34,499 bases of DNA from Gammaproteobacteria bacterium (GCA_027292925.1 JAPUGI010000261.1:1-34499); one strand, 5' to 3'; counted from the stretch's first letter, positions 1 to 8,520 are shown. Numbers and translations are program-made. Notes: a model not told the origin generated them from the sequence alone.

Positions 1-1
1 C

Positions 2-484
2 ATCATGGGTGTTATCCCGTTCGGGATGATAGGAGCCCTGGTCGGTCACATCGTGATGGGTATCCCTTTTAGTTTCCTGTCAGTTTTTGGAATAGTCGCT
101 CTCGCGGGGGTAGTGGTTAATGACAGTCTCATTATGGTTGATTTCGTCAATCGTGGTGTCGAAGACGGTCTGGATCTTGAGTCTTCAGCCGTTCTTGCTG
201 GTACGAAGCGCATACGGGCTATATTGCTGACTTCACTAACGACTTTTTTTGGATTGTTACCGATGTTGTTAGAAACCAGTTTATCAGCACAGATGGTGCT
301 TCCCATGGCGGTTTCCCTGGGTTTTGGAATTCTATTCGCCACTGGCATTACACTATTCCTCATTCCGTGCCTGTACGTCATTCTGGTGGATGTGGATCGA
401 AGCCGTAACGTTTTTTCAACGCACACATACGAATCAGTGTTGGAGCACGAGCGGCAACTGCAACCAAAAACAGACGCTAGCTAG
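2..484 (+). CDS. RND efflux pump inner-membrane subunit, C-terminal part (5' truncated by window)
   Basis: This is the last ~160 residues of an AcrB/MexB-type RND transporter, a proton-driven inner-membrane pump. The frame is open to the window edge, so the start lies upstream. The visible part shows the typical final membrane helices: a GALVGH segment, a helix with VVNDSLIMVDF, which matches the conserved region after the central loop in RND pumps, then LTSLTTFFGLLPM and a last helix before a short polar tail. The family assignment is secure; the substrate cannot be inferred. It ends six bases before the S41 protease gene on the same strand, so the two may be co-transcribed. Confidence 0.9.
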   Translation: MMGVIPFGMIGALVGHIVMGIPFSFLSVFGIVALAGVVVNDSLIMVDFVNRGVEDGLDLESSAVLAGTKRIRAILLTSLTTFFGLLPMLLETSLSAQMVLPMAVSLGFGILFATGITLFLIPCLYVILVDVDRSRNVFSTHTYESVLEHERQLQPKTDAS

Positions 485-489
485 TTGGT

Positions 490-2133
490 ATGAATAAAAC
501 CAAGAGAGTCAGTTTCGTCTCGGCCGTTCCGGCAGTACTTGTAGCGATGCTGGCTGGTTGCAGTAGTGGTGGTGGTGGAGGTAATTCCGCGTCCCCACCT
601 ATAGCAGCCGCTGTGCCTGCGACTGACACAGGAAGCTCTGGCAGTAGTAGCGGCAATACATTTATGTCAGGCGTGTTCCAGCCTTTTTCGAATTTTGATG
701 CCTTGTGTGCGACACCAAGAACAGGAACCGATCCTAGTACTGGTGCGTCTTTTTCGGATTCACAAGGCACCTTTGTCGACGAGAACAACTGGCTGCGTTC
801 CTGGAGTAATGAACTTTATCTCTGGTATGACGAGATCGTCGATATAGATCCACAGGATGAGACGACGCCGGATTATTTTGACTTGATGAAGACATTCGCC
901 ACAACACCGTCGGGTGCCCCGGTGGACAAGTTTCACTTCACCATACCTACCGATGATTTTCAGGCGCTTTCCCAGTCCGGTATATCTGCTGGATATGGCG
1001 CTGTTTTCGCCATTCTGGCGTCGTCACCCCCACGTAGTGTCGTGGTTGCTTACACCGAACCCGATTCCCCTGCCGCCAGTGATCCTGCAAACCTCCTTCG
1101 AGGTGCCAGCATCCTTAACGTTGACGGCGCGGATCTGGTTAATGGGAACAGCAGCGCCGACATAGACACATTGAACGCCGGACTGTTTCCAGCGGACGTC
1201 GGGGAGACGCATCAATTCACGGTTCTCGACCTGGGTTCAGTTGAACCCAGGGAGGTAACATTAACATCCGCTTTAATTACGTCAGACCCGGTACAAAATG
1301 TTGGAACTATTACGACGAACACCGGGGAAGTAGCATACATGTCGTTCAATGATCATATTGCCACGGCCGAGCAGGAGTTGATCGACGCGATTGTCCAGTT
1401 GAATTCCAGCGGTATTACAGACCTCGTTCTCGACCTACGGTATAACGGTGGCGGATTCCTTGATATCGCCAATGAGCTTGCCTTTATGATCGCTGGTCCA
1501 GCAGCAGCCTCGGGTAGGACATTTGAAGAACTTCAGTTTAATGATAAACACCCGGTCTTTGACCCGGTTACCGGTGCGACGCTTTCGCCGATTGTTTTTC
1601 ACACAACATCTGTGGGCTTCTCGGCCACGGCTAATGAACCCCTGCCAAGCCTTGACTTATCACGAGTCTTTATACTGACAGGTCCAGGTACTTGTTCCGC
1701 CAGTGAATCGATCATAAATGGTTTGCGCGGAATCGATGTGGAGGTGATACAGGTTGGCTCAACTACATGCGGAAAACCTTATGGATTCTACGCATTCGAT
1801 AATTGTGGCACGACTTATTTCAGCATTCAGTTCAGGGGTGTCAACGCAAAGGATTTTGGTGATTACACCGATGGCTTTTCGCCGGATAATGTCGTGCAGG
1901 TCGAGGGAACGCAAGTGCCTGGTTGCTCCGTGGCCGATGACTTCACACATCAACTTGGAGATCGTGAAGAAGCGCGATTAGCCGCAGCATTGGCCTATCG
2001 TGTGGATGGAAGTTGTCCTGCAGCGAGCGGTTTTACGGCTAGCCGGGCGGCAGTGTCTTTGGCTCCACTGTCAGCGGTTGATGGCGTTGTACCCAAACCG
2101 ATCTGGCTGCAGAACCGAATCTTGCGCCGGTAA
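490..2133 (+). CDS. S41-family (C-terminal-processing-like) peptidase, lipoprotein
   Basis: A 547-residue exported protease. The N-terminus is a lipoprotein signal with lipobox LAGC (Cys24), followed by a Ser/Gly-rich linker, so the protein should be lipid-anchored. A PDZ-like region spans roughly residues 160-260. The S41 catalytic core follows, with LVLDLRYNGGG near residue 315 and CSASE near 402-406. By analogy with Prc/CtpA, Ser403 and Lys429 (in CGKPYG) would form the Ser-Lys dyad; their spacing of 26 is close to the 25 in Prc. The ATG follows the RND stop by five bases and has no strong Shine-Dalgarno, suggesting translational coupling. Substrate unknown. Confidence 0.88.
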   Translation: MNKTKRVSFVSAVPAVLVAMLAGCSSGGGGGNSASPPIAAAVPATDTGSSGSSSGNTFMSGVFQPFSNFDALCATPRTGTDPSTGASFSDSQGTFVDENNWLRSWSNELYLWYDEIVDIDPQDETTPDYFDLMKTFATTPSGAPVDKFHFTIPTDDFQALSQSGISAGYGAVFAILASSPPRSVVVAYTEPDSPAASDPANLLRGASILNVDGADLVNGNSSADIDTLNAGLFPADVGETHQFTVLDLGSVEPREVTLTSALITSDPVQNVGTITTNTGEVAYMSFNDHIATAEQELIDAIVQLNSSGITDLVLDLRYNGGGFLDIANELAFMIAGPAAASGRTFEELQFNDKHPVFDPVTGATLSPIVFHTTSVGFSATANEPLPSLDLSRVFILTGPGTCSASESIINGLRGIDVEVIQVGSTTCGKPYGFYAFDNCGTTYFSIQFRGVNAKDFGDYTDGFSPDNVVQVEGTQVPGCSVADDFTHQLGDREEARLAAALAYRVDGSCPAASGFTASRAAVSLAPLSAVDGVVPKPIWLQNRILRR

Positions 2134-2137
2134 ATTT

Positions 2138-2506
2138 ATGGTACGGATAGTCGCATTATTTTCGCTCATATTCTTTCACGCCTGCGGAGTTTACAAATTA
2201 GCGAGTGATCTTCCCGCCGTTCGCGAAAAATCCACCCCGGGCAGTCACGCTGAGTTGGTACGGGTAGTATCAAACGCGTTAAATGGTATTGAAGTGATAC
2301 TAGCTGAGGATGTGCTGACGAAATCGAGCAGGCTGGTTATTGAGAGAAAACAGCAGCGAACCCTCCAGGGAAGAATCGACGGTGGGCGAATTATGGAACC
2401 CCCGGAACGATTCAGGCTGGTCATCAACGGTTCTCGATGTGAGTTAGTTCACTTGGCGGACGATGCGCACTATGTCCTAAAGGAAACCAGTTGCAGGCAA
2501 CTGTGA
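2138..2506 (+). CDS. small putative lipoprotein of unknown function
   Basis: The ORF track begins this frame at 2000, inside the protease gene. The ATG at 2138, four bases after the protease stop, gives a sensible 122-residue protein with a short hydrophobic N-terminus (VALFSLIFFHAC) that could be a weak lipoprotein signal, with Cys at about residue 16. The rest is charged and soluble with no motif I recognise. It lies between the S41 protease and nhaC, and its last 16 bases overlap the nhaC start, which supports it being translated. Family unknown. Confidence 0.6.
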   Translation: MVRIVALFSLIFFHACGVYKLASDLPAVREKSTPGSHAELVRVVSNALNGIEVILAEDVLTKSSRLVIERKQQRTLQGRIDGGRIMEPPERFRLVINGSRCELVHLADDAHYVLKETSCRQL

Positions 2507-3885
2507 CCAGAACACCCTCATTCGTACATGCTTTGATCTGTTTTGGCGTTGTCGTCTCTATGATCTCGAGTGGTCTGTTTGTGCTTGGGATCAGTTTACA
2601 CAGCATTATTTTTCTGGGCCTCACCTGGGTTGCCATTAATGCAAGCCTGCTGGGACATTCATATTCTGCGATTCAGGCCATGATGAGTGATGCGATTACA
2701 CGAGCTTTGCCTGCAATTTACATTTTTATCCTGATCGGCATGGTTATCGCCAGTTTTATGCAAAGCGGAACTATCGCCACCCTGATTTATTTTGGACTGG
2801 ACCTGTTGAATCCGGCAACGTTCTTGGTGGTCGGTCTGCTTTTGTGTTGCTTAATGTCCGTCGTGACCGGAACAGCCTGGGGCACCGCTGGCACGTTAGG
2901 TGTGGTGTTCATGGGCATTGGTGCTGCTCTGCAGATACCACTACCGTTGGTTGCGGGGATGGTAATTTCAGGTGCCACCTTTGGCGATAAGCTTTCACCG
3001 ATCTCGGATACAACCAACCTTGCTGCCATGAGTGCCGAAACGGACCTGTACAGCCACATCAGGTCCATGCTTTACACGACGTTGCCCACGTTGATCCTGG
3101 TGGTTGTCATCATGGCCTACTTCGGTAACCGGTATTCAGGGCAACATTTTCCAGAAGCAGATATTGTCACTATCCAGCAAGCCCTTGAGTCTTCCTACTA
3201 TCTCAATCCGGCAGTGACGCTTATCCCCTTGCTGATCATGATAGTGCTGAGTGTGGCTAAATTTTCCCCCCAGGTCAGCATGACCCTGAGCATTCTCTCT
3301 GCGCTGGCGATCGCCGTCCTGTATCAGCAGACTGGTTTTGTGGAAGCGGCGAATTCCTTATGGCGTAACCAGAATGGAACGACGGGCATCGAAAATATCG
3401 ACAGTTTGTTGGGCCGTGGTGGAATTAGCAGCATGAGCTGGACGTTATTTTTGTCGATCATGGCGCTGGCGCTGGGTGGAATTTTATTTAAGGCTGGATT
3501 TCTGGAGGCGTTGCTTGCGGGGGTAGTCAGCCGTGTGAGGCGATCTGCGTCACTTGTCGCCATTACCATCGGGTCTGGCTTTGTCGGTAACCTCGCCATG
3601 GGCGAGGCTTACATTAGCATTATCCTGAATTGTCAGTTATTCAGGAAATCATACATCTCCCTCGGCTTGCGAGAGAGTATGCTGTCGCGTTCAGTGGAAG
3701 AAGGCGCGACCCTCACTACCGGATTGATTCCCTGGACGACTGCCGGTGCATTCTATGCCGTAACCCTGGACATACCTGTACTTGAATATGCACCGTATGC
3801 GTTTCTTAACTATCTGAACCCGGTTGTTTCAATAATAATGGTCTCTCTCGGCCTCGGTTTATTAAGGAAGCCGGCGACCATGTAG
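2491..3885 (+). CDS. nhaC: Na+/H+ antiporter, NhaC family
   Basis: A 464-residue polytopic membrane protein with about 11-12 hydrophobic helices. Segments typical of NhaC antiporters are visible: VTGTAWGTAGTLGVV, SGATFGDKLSPISDTTNLAA around residue 165, and EEGATLTTGLIPWTTAGAFYA near the C-terminus. It would exchange Na+ for H+ across the inner membrane, as expected in a marine cell. The start is TTG at 2491, with AGGAAA just upstream; the next in-frame ATG (residue 24) would cut into the first helix. It overlaps the preceding small ORF by 16 bases. It abuts the convergent NTF2-like gene with no gap, leaving no room for a separate terminator. Confidence 0.85.
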   Translation: MQATVTRTPSFVHALICFGVVVSMISSGLFVLGISLHSIIFLGLTWVAINASLLGHSYSAIQAMMSDAITRALPAIYIFILIGMVIASFMQSGTIATLIYFGLDLLNPATFLVVGLLLCCLMSVVTGTAWGTAGTLGVVFMGIGAALQIPLPLVAGMVISGATFGDKLSPISDTTNLAAMSAETDLYSHIRSMLYTTLPTLILVVVIMAYFGNRYSGQHFPEADIVTIQQALESSYYLNPAVTLIPLLIMIVLSVAKFSPQVSMTLSILSALAIAVLYQQTGFVEAANSLWRNQNGTTGIENIDSLLGRGGISSMSWTLFLSIMALALGGILFKAGFLEALLAGVVSRVRRSASLVAITIGSGFVGNLAMGEAYISIILNCQLFRKSYISLGLRESMLSRSVEEGATLTTGLIPWTTAGAFYAVTLDIPVLEYAPYAFLNYLNPVVSIIMVSLGLGLLRKPATM

Positions 3886-4332
3886 CTAGTCAGAGTCTGC
3901 CAGACCTTGTTTTTGCATCTTTTCCAGCATTGCTTTCATCTGTTCGTGCATGAGATTTACCGCCTGCAGGGGGCGTATCATGACCCTGAATTCGGTGATC
4001 TTGCCTTCTTCATTACATGAAATGATGTCCACACCATTCACATATTTGCCTTCCAGTTCAGTTTCGAACTCAAGAATGGCCTGGTTCCCGCTCAGCACCT
4101 CTTTCGTGTATTTGAATGTCGAGCCAGGTGAACCCGGCGCTTTTTCTTTCTCACCACCACTAAAAGTATTACCTGCCGCACCCAGGTAGAGCTTGGTGAT
4201 GTCCTTGCCTTTCTGCGGCGTAAATACGATAGGGGAAAAGAACTGCACATCATCCGCCAGCAGTTCATCCAGGCCACCAGGGAATTGCCCCTTCAGGTGT
4301 AAATGCCAGTTCTTAATAACCTTTTCTATCAA
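3886..4332 (-). CDS. NTF2/SnoaL-like protein
   Basis: A small soluble protein with an NTF2/SnoaL-like cone fold, inferred from pattern: an N-terminal helix ending in a W/HLHL stretch, DDVQFFSPIVF, then alternating strands with FETELEGKYVNGVDIISCNEEGKITEFRVMIRP. Such proteins bind or isomerise small molecules; the ligand is unknown. The ORF track starts at 4440, but its first 36 residues are unusually basic and unlike the family. A TTG at 4332, preceded by AGGAG at seven bases' spacing, begins exactly at the first fold helix (LIEKVIKNW) and gives 148 residues. I prefer this start. It is divergent from the secreted-protein gene at 4497. Confidence 0.75.
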   Translation of the reverse strand: MIEKVIKNWHLHLKGQFPGGLDELLADDVQFFSPIVFTPQKGKDITKLYLGAAGNTFSGGEKEKAPGSPGSTFKYTKEVLSGNQAILEFETELEGKYVNGVDIISCNEEGKITEFRVMIRPLQAVNLMHEQMKAMLEKMQKQGLADSD

Positions 4333-4496
4333 CGCTGTTCTCCTAAGTTCATTCGAATTGCCTCGTTTTATCCGTTTCCGGCTTCGTTTTACCTCAAAAA
4401 GCCAACTTTGTTCCAACCTTTTCTTAAGATACATCGTCATACCGGTTGAGTGCAGAATTTTTGTGTACTCATAACCAGCAAATGGAGATGAATGTC

Positions 4497-5009
4497 ATGA
4501 AAACGATACTACTAGCTGTATTCCTGGTGATCTCTGGATCAGCCTGGGCTACTGCTGTCGAAGAAAATACGGTTGCTGCTAACAGAACCATTACTAAAGC
4601 AATCAGGGCGCAGCTTGCGCCAAAGATGGCGGAGGCAATACTGTCTGCGACTTACGATGGTTTTTATCAGATTTCAGGCCGCCAGAAACGAAATAATGAA
4701 TTTAGGTTCAACAAGGTGCGAGGAAAGAAATCGTTCCCTGATGCTCGTTGGGAGCAATTGGCTGTGGATGTAACGAAACGGGTCGATTTCAGAGGTGCAT
4801 CCAACAACGTGGGAAGCAAAAGGAAAGCCAGTGCTACTGCTTATGTGGTTTTTTACAAGGGCGGAATTGAAGGAGTCCAAAATCCCGGTGTAGGCGAGAG
4901 TCTGGCTCTGGTGATGATTAACCAGCGAAACGCAATAAATAGAGATATGCCAACGGTTAAGGGCCTTTCCACATCAAAGTTGTATCTACTGGACGTTGGG
5001 CTGAACTAA
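4497..5009 (+). CDS. secreted protein of unknown function
   Basis: Of several closely spaced ATGs, 4497 has the best support: GGAG lies nine bases upstream and the protein then starts with a clean signal peptide (MKTILLAVFLVISGSAWA, cleavage likely after AWA). The mature part is about 150 residues, basic and mixed alpha/beta, with a C-terminal hydrophobic strand (LYLLDVGLN). I recognise no catalytic motif or family. It is monocistronic: divergent from the NTF2-like gene and followed by a stem-loop at 5061-5084. Probably periplasmic. Confidence 0.65.
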   Translation: MKTILLAVFLVISGSAWATAVEENTVAANRTITKAIRAQLAPKMAEAILSATYDGFYQISGRQKRNNEFRFNKVRGKKSFPDARWEQLAVDVTKRVDFRGASNNVGSKRKASATAYVVFYKGGIEGVQNPGVGESLALVMINQRNAINRDMPTVKGLSTSKLYLLDVGLN

Positions 5010-5060
5010 AATAGTGTTACCCCGGTTTTCATGATACTGGCACTCAAGCTCCAGAAAATT

Positions 5061-5084
5061 GGTAGGCCGATTCCCCGGCCTACC
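5061..5084. terminator. stem-loop, possible terminator
   Basis: GGTAGGCCG pairs perfectly with CGGCCTACC across a six-base loop, a strong GC-rich hairpin 51 bases after the stop of the secreted-protein gene. On the plus strand it is not followed by a T-run. On the minus strand it is followed by AATTTTC, so it resembles an intrinsic terminator more in that direction, where no gene is seen. It may still stop or stabilise the plus-strand transcript. Confidence 0.45.
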
Positions 5085-5142
5085 AGATACTAACCAAAAG
5101 AAGTTACCCTCCGGTAGAGCAACGCTGATTAAGTTACTATGC

Positions 5143-5162
5143 TGCTCCCACAATCGGGAGCA
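5143..5162 (+). promoter_or_regulatory. hairpin enclosing a Shine-Dalgarno
   Basis: TGCTCCC pairs with GGGAGCA around a six-base loop. The 3' arm contains GGGAG, which lies eight bases before the TTG at 5169 that I take as the start of the histidine phosphatase. If the RNA folds this way the ribosome site is sequestered, a possible translational control. Confidence 0.4.
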
Positions 5163-5168
5163 CTTGAG

Positions 5169-5852
5169 TTGAAAGAATATCGGCAACATCGATTCGAAAG
5201 ACCGCAAGGCGCCACTGAAATCCTGCTGGTCAGGCATGGCGAATCTCAGCCTGCAAATCCGGATAAACCCTTTCCCCTTGTAGATGGTCAGGGCGACCCT
5301 GCCCTGGGGGAAGTCGGTAAAGCACAGGCGATAAGAGTTGGGCAGAGACTGCAACACCTGCCAATCGATTCAGTCTATGTCACCAACTTGCGCCGCACCC
5401 AGGAAACAGCGGCTCCACTATGTGCTCATATCGGTCTCACTCCCACAGTTACAGCAGATCTAAGGGAAGTCCACCTGGGCGATTGGGAAGGTGGAATATT
5501 CCGCATCAAGGCACAGGAGCAGGATCCAGTATTTATGCGAATGCAGCAGGAACAGCGCTGGGATGTCATTCCCGGGGCTGAGTCCCTGCAGCTTTTACAA
5601 GAACGGGTGCAACGAGGTTTGGACCGGATCGCCGCCAGTCATCCTGACCAGTTGATCGTTGCCGTGGTACACGGCGGGGTCATCGGGCATATCATCGCCC
5701 GAGCGACCGGTGCCGCTCCCTTCGCATTTAACGGTGCAAACAATGGTTCCATCAGCCACATAGTGATGCATGCCGGTAACATAATAGTTAGAGGCTTTAA
5801 CGATTCTTGCCATCTAGAGCCCTCAGCGGTTTTTTCTAAAGAGGGTAGCTAA
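5169..5852 (+). CDS. histidine phosphatase family protein (phosphoglycerate-mutase-like)
   Basis: A branch-1 histidine phosphatase: ILLVRHGES carries the catalytic RHG near the N-terminus, LREVHLGDWEGG is the acid-base loop, and VVHGGVIGHI holds the second His. Such enzymes hydrolyse phosphate monoesters or act as mutases; the substrate is not deducible. The ORF track starts at ATG 5139, which has no Shine-Dalgarno. TTG at 5169, with GGGAG eight bases upstream, gives a protein (227 residues) that begins with a polar segment just before the fold, and I favour it. The stop overlaps the next gene's start (TAATG), so it is probably co-transcribed with the carboxypeptidase gene. Confidence 0.85.
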   Translation: MKEYRQHRFERPQGATEILLVRHGESQPANPDKPFPLVDGQGDPALGEVGKAQAIRVGQRLQHLPIDSVYVTNLRRTQETAAPLCAHIGLTPTVTADLREVHLGDWEGGIFRIKAQEQDPVFMRMQQEQRWDVIPGAESLQLLQERVQRGLDRIAASHPDQLIVAVVHGGVIGHIIARATGAAPFAFNGANNGSISHIVMHAGNIIVRGFNDSCHLEPSAVFSKEGS

Positions 5853-7354
5853 TGCCTGCCTATCAGAATTTGTTCAGGCAATTCAAAAAAATCGCAGACC
5901 TGGAGCATGTGCAGTCCATCAGTTTTTGGGATGAGGCTTCGATGATGCCAACTGGCGGCGGGGAAGCTCGAGGTCAGGCAATGGCAACGTTAGGGGTCCT
6001 GATACACGAATTAAAAACAGATTCCAGGATAAAGGACTGGCTGGAGCAGGCTAACGGCGAAGACCTGGATGAGATGCAGACGGCGAATGTTCGGGAAATT
6101 GCGCGGGAACATCGCGAGGCAACCTGCCTGACAGCAGACCTTGTGCATAGATTGAGGCTCGTTTCTTCGGAATGTGAACAGGCCTGGCGGCAGTATCGTG
6201 GTGACAATAATTGGACAGAAATGCAGCCGCTACTGCAAGAAGTTATCGCCCTGGCTCGAGAAGAGGCCGCAATGAGGGCAGCCTCGACCGGAATGTCTTT
6301 GTACGACGCTATGCTGGATGTTCATGAACCGGGGATGACCGTTAAACAACTGGGTAGCCTGTTTACGGAACTCAAATCCTTTCTGCCCGGCTTTATTGAT
6401 GAAGTATTGGAGCATCAAAAACAGCAGCCCGTTATTTCCGTGGGCGACAATTTCCCGGTGGATAAACAAAGGGAATTGGGAATATCAATCATGGGAACGC
6501 TCTGATTCGATTTTGTCCATGGGCGCCTGGACGTGAGTCATCATCCTTTTTGCGGTGGAGTCCCGGATGATGTGCGAATTACCACCCGCTATTTTGATGA
6601 TAATTTTGTGCAGTCCCTGATGGGGGTTATTCATGAGACCGGTCATGCCATGTATGAGCAGGGTCTACCCAGGGAATGGCGTGGTCAACCGGTAGGTACG
6701 GCCCTCAGTGCGGGAACCCATGAAAGCCAGTCATTGTTGATGGAAATGCAGGCCTGTCGTTCCGTTGAATTTATCCAGTTTCTGACACCCATCGCACAGA
6801 AGATATTCCTTGGGCATGAAAGCGTTGATCCGGCCTGGAGTGTTGATAACCTGCACCGGCTGTATACAAAAGTAGAAAAGAGCTACATCCGTGTGGACGC
6901 AGATGAAGTGACTTATCCATTGCACGTGATATTAAGATTCGAAATCGAGAAAGACTTGATTGAGGGTAGTGCGGAAGTCCGGGATCTGCCGGAAATGTGG
7001 AATACAAAAATGCAGCAATACTTGTCGCTGTCAACAACAGGTAACTTCGCAGATGGATGTCTTCAGGATGTACATTGGCCGTCGGCACTGTTTGGTTACT
7101 TCCCCACTTATTCAATCGGTGCAATGACAGCCGCCCAGTTTTTTTCAGCAGCAAAAGCTCAAGTGCCGGAGATCCTGGAGGAAATCCGAAAAGGAAATTT
7201 CGTCCCCCTGTTAAGCTGGTTACGAAAAAATATACACAGCAAAGGAAAGTTTCTGTCTTTCGATGAGTTGTTAACGAGTGCTACCGGTGAGCCGCTGAAC
7301 GTAGAATATTTTAAGCGTCACTTACAGGAAAGATATTTAGGTCCGCTAGGCTAA
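5852..7354 (+). pseudogene. M32 metallocarboxypeptidase (Taq-type), interrupted by one in-frame TGA
   Basis: The two ORFs 5852-6505 and 6533-7354 are in the same frame and are separated by one TGA at 6503-6505. Read through, they give 501 codons, the usual M32 length. The second half holds the zinc site HETGH (about residues 261-265), HESQS with the third ligand Glu near 291, and the M32 signature HPFCGG before it. The context reads MGTL-stop-FDFVHGRLD, where I expect Gly in relatives, so a single GGA-to-TGA change would explain it. The enzyme would remove C-terminal residues in the cytoplasm. A 217-residue N-terminal fragment without the active site is the only product expected without readthrough or a GTG restart at 6533. 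It could be a recent pseudogene, an assembly error or true readthrough. Confidence 0.85.
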
Positions 7355-8449
7355 TTACTTTTCATCGGTCGAAGAAAGGTCTTTTGATTCAAAAACGGCC
7401 TTGCCTGTCGGGCGCTCTGGAGGTTCTTCCTTGACGGGTTCCTTTTCTACCTTACGTGGCACTACCCGGGGAGTGGCATGCTCTATATCTTTGGCACTGA
7501 ATGACGCTTTTCCGGATGAACTGGAATCTCCTTGCCTGGCTTCGAGCTTCTTGCGTATTTCATCCGGTGTCTGAGCAAAATCTCGTTTCTCAGTTCTTGG
7601 TTTCTTCTCAGCAACGGGTCTGGCAGCTACTGAAGGCATAGGTGGGATGGTTGCGCTCAGCTCCCTTGATTCAAAAGTTGAAGCGCCACCAGTGCGCCGT
7701 ACTGTGCTCTCCAGCTTTTTCCTGATGGCATCCGGAGTTTGTGCGAGATCCTTTTTCTGATTCACCTCCTCGGGGTCGGAGGACTTCCTTTTCGATACCT
7801 TGGGCATACTGTCGGACAGATCCCTGGACTCAAACACCGCTTTGCCGCTGACCGCAGCGTTCATCATGTCCTTATCGTCACCGCGTGTCCGGAACCGTAA
7901 AGCAATTACAGCCAGATGTTGTGCGGCGTAAACACTATCCAGGTAGATCTCAACCTTCTCTTCCCCTGATTCCTCCACCTCGGTGATGTTAATTCCGCTG
8001 CGAGTGGCGCCGTCCGCTGCTGGCTTACCACGGAAAAACTGCATAATGGTTTCAAGAAACCCAATGGGTTCCTCAATCGTAACTTCCGTCTGTGCGACAT
8101 CTTCACTTGATGTTGTTTCTGCTTCACGTAGGGATTCTTCAAGCTCTTCTTGTGCGTCGGCAAGGTAGGCAGTAGGTATTTTTGCATCCAGCAATTTCTT
8201 GACCACGATCATCCTGAACGATATTTTTTCTTGTCGCTCAGTGCGGAGTGTGAGGTGGTTCCTGTCACCAATGTTTTCAAGTTCCTGCCAAAGACCCATC
8301 ACAATTTCATTTAAGGCATTTTGTACGTCGGAATCGAGTGAACTATAGGGTTCTCCGGACAGGGACTTACGGATACGTTCAAATTCTGCAAGAAGTTGCT
8401 CTTCAACTTCTTGCAGTGCGCTTTCCAGTTTGTCCAGTAGGTCACTCAT
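7355..8449 (-). CDS. unknown protein with repeated motifs in a disordered tail
   Basis: A 364-residue soluble acidic protein I cannot assign to a family. Residues 1-115 are helical and charged (probable coiled coil). Residues 125-145 include an amphipathic FLETIMQFFRG stretch. Residues 165-190 look folded (VEIYLDSVYAAQHLAVIALRF). From 200 to the end the chain is low-complexity, Lys/Glu/Ser/Pro-rich and apparently disordered, yet it carries four copies of GKAVFESKDLS-like motifs (about residues 202, 255, 313 and 349) and two near-identical AQTPDxIRKKLE segments (236 and 292). The repeats look like short binding motifs for a partner. It lies downstream of the CBS gene on the same strand, and abuts the convergent carboxypeptidase gene. 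There is no obvious Shine-Dalgarno before the ATG. Confidence 0.8.
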   Translation of the reverse strand: MSDLLDKLESALQEVEEQLLAEFERIRKSLSGEPYSSLDSDVQNALNEIVMGLWQELENIGDRNHLTLRTERQEKISFRMIVVKKLLDAKIPTAYLADAQEELEESLREAETTSSEDVAQTEVTIEEPIGFLETIMQFFRGKPAADGATRSGINITEVEESGEEKVEIYLDSVYAAQHLAVIALRFRTRGDDKDMMNAAVSGKAVFESRDLSDSMPKVSKRKSSDPEEVNQKKDLAQTPDAIRKKLESTVRRTGGASTFESRELSATIPPMPSVAARPVAEKKPRTEKRDFAQTPDEIRKKLEARQGDSSSSGKASFSAKDIEHATPRVVPRKVEKEPVKEEPPERPTGKAVFESKDLSSTDEK

Positions 8450-8464
8450 AATCGTAAGGATACT

Positions 8465-8485
8465 GGGAAATCAGCTCGATTTCCC
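8465..8485 (-). promoter_or_regulatory. leader hairpin upstream of the repeat-protein gene
   Basis: GGGAAATC and GATTTCCC form a perfect 8-bp stem with a five-base loop, 16-36 bases before the start codon at 8449. No T-run follows on the minus strand, so it is not a typical terminator for the CBS gene. It may stabilise the mRNA or affect initiation, since the gene lacks a clear Shine-Dalgarno. Confidence 0.45.
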
Positions 8486-8503
8486 GAGATTGGTCGATGG
8501 AAT

Positions 8504-8520
8504 GTAAACAATTTGTAAAC
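8504..8520. repeat. tandem GTAAAC half-sites, 11-base period
   Basis: GTAAAC occurs twice in direct orientation exactly 11 bases apart (about one helical turn), in the gap between the CBS gene and the repeat-protein gene. The arrangement is like a tandem operator, but no cognate regulator is known and chance is possible. Confidence 0.3.

Noticed and set aside
3886-4440. Long form (184 residues) of the NTF2-like protein
   Set aside because: The first 36 residues are basic and unlike the family, while TTG at 4332 has a well-placed AGGAG and starts at the first fold helix.
6503-6535. Selenocysteine insertion at the TGA of the M32 gene
   Set aside because: There is a small hairpin 9 bases after the TGA, but the residue in relatives is expected to be Gly rather than Cys and is not catalytic. 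Selenoproteins nearly always replace a catalytic Cys.
5852-7354. Genome-wide reassignment of TGA to Gly or Trp
   Set aside because: korA, the HEAT-like gene and the second GST end at TGA exactly where a coupled start or the natural protein end is expected, so TGA works as a stop.
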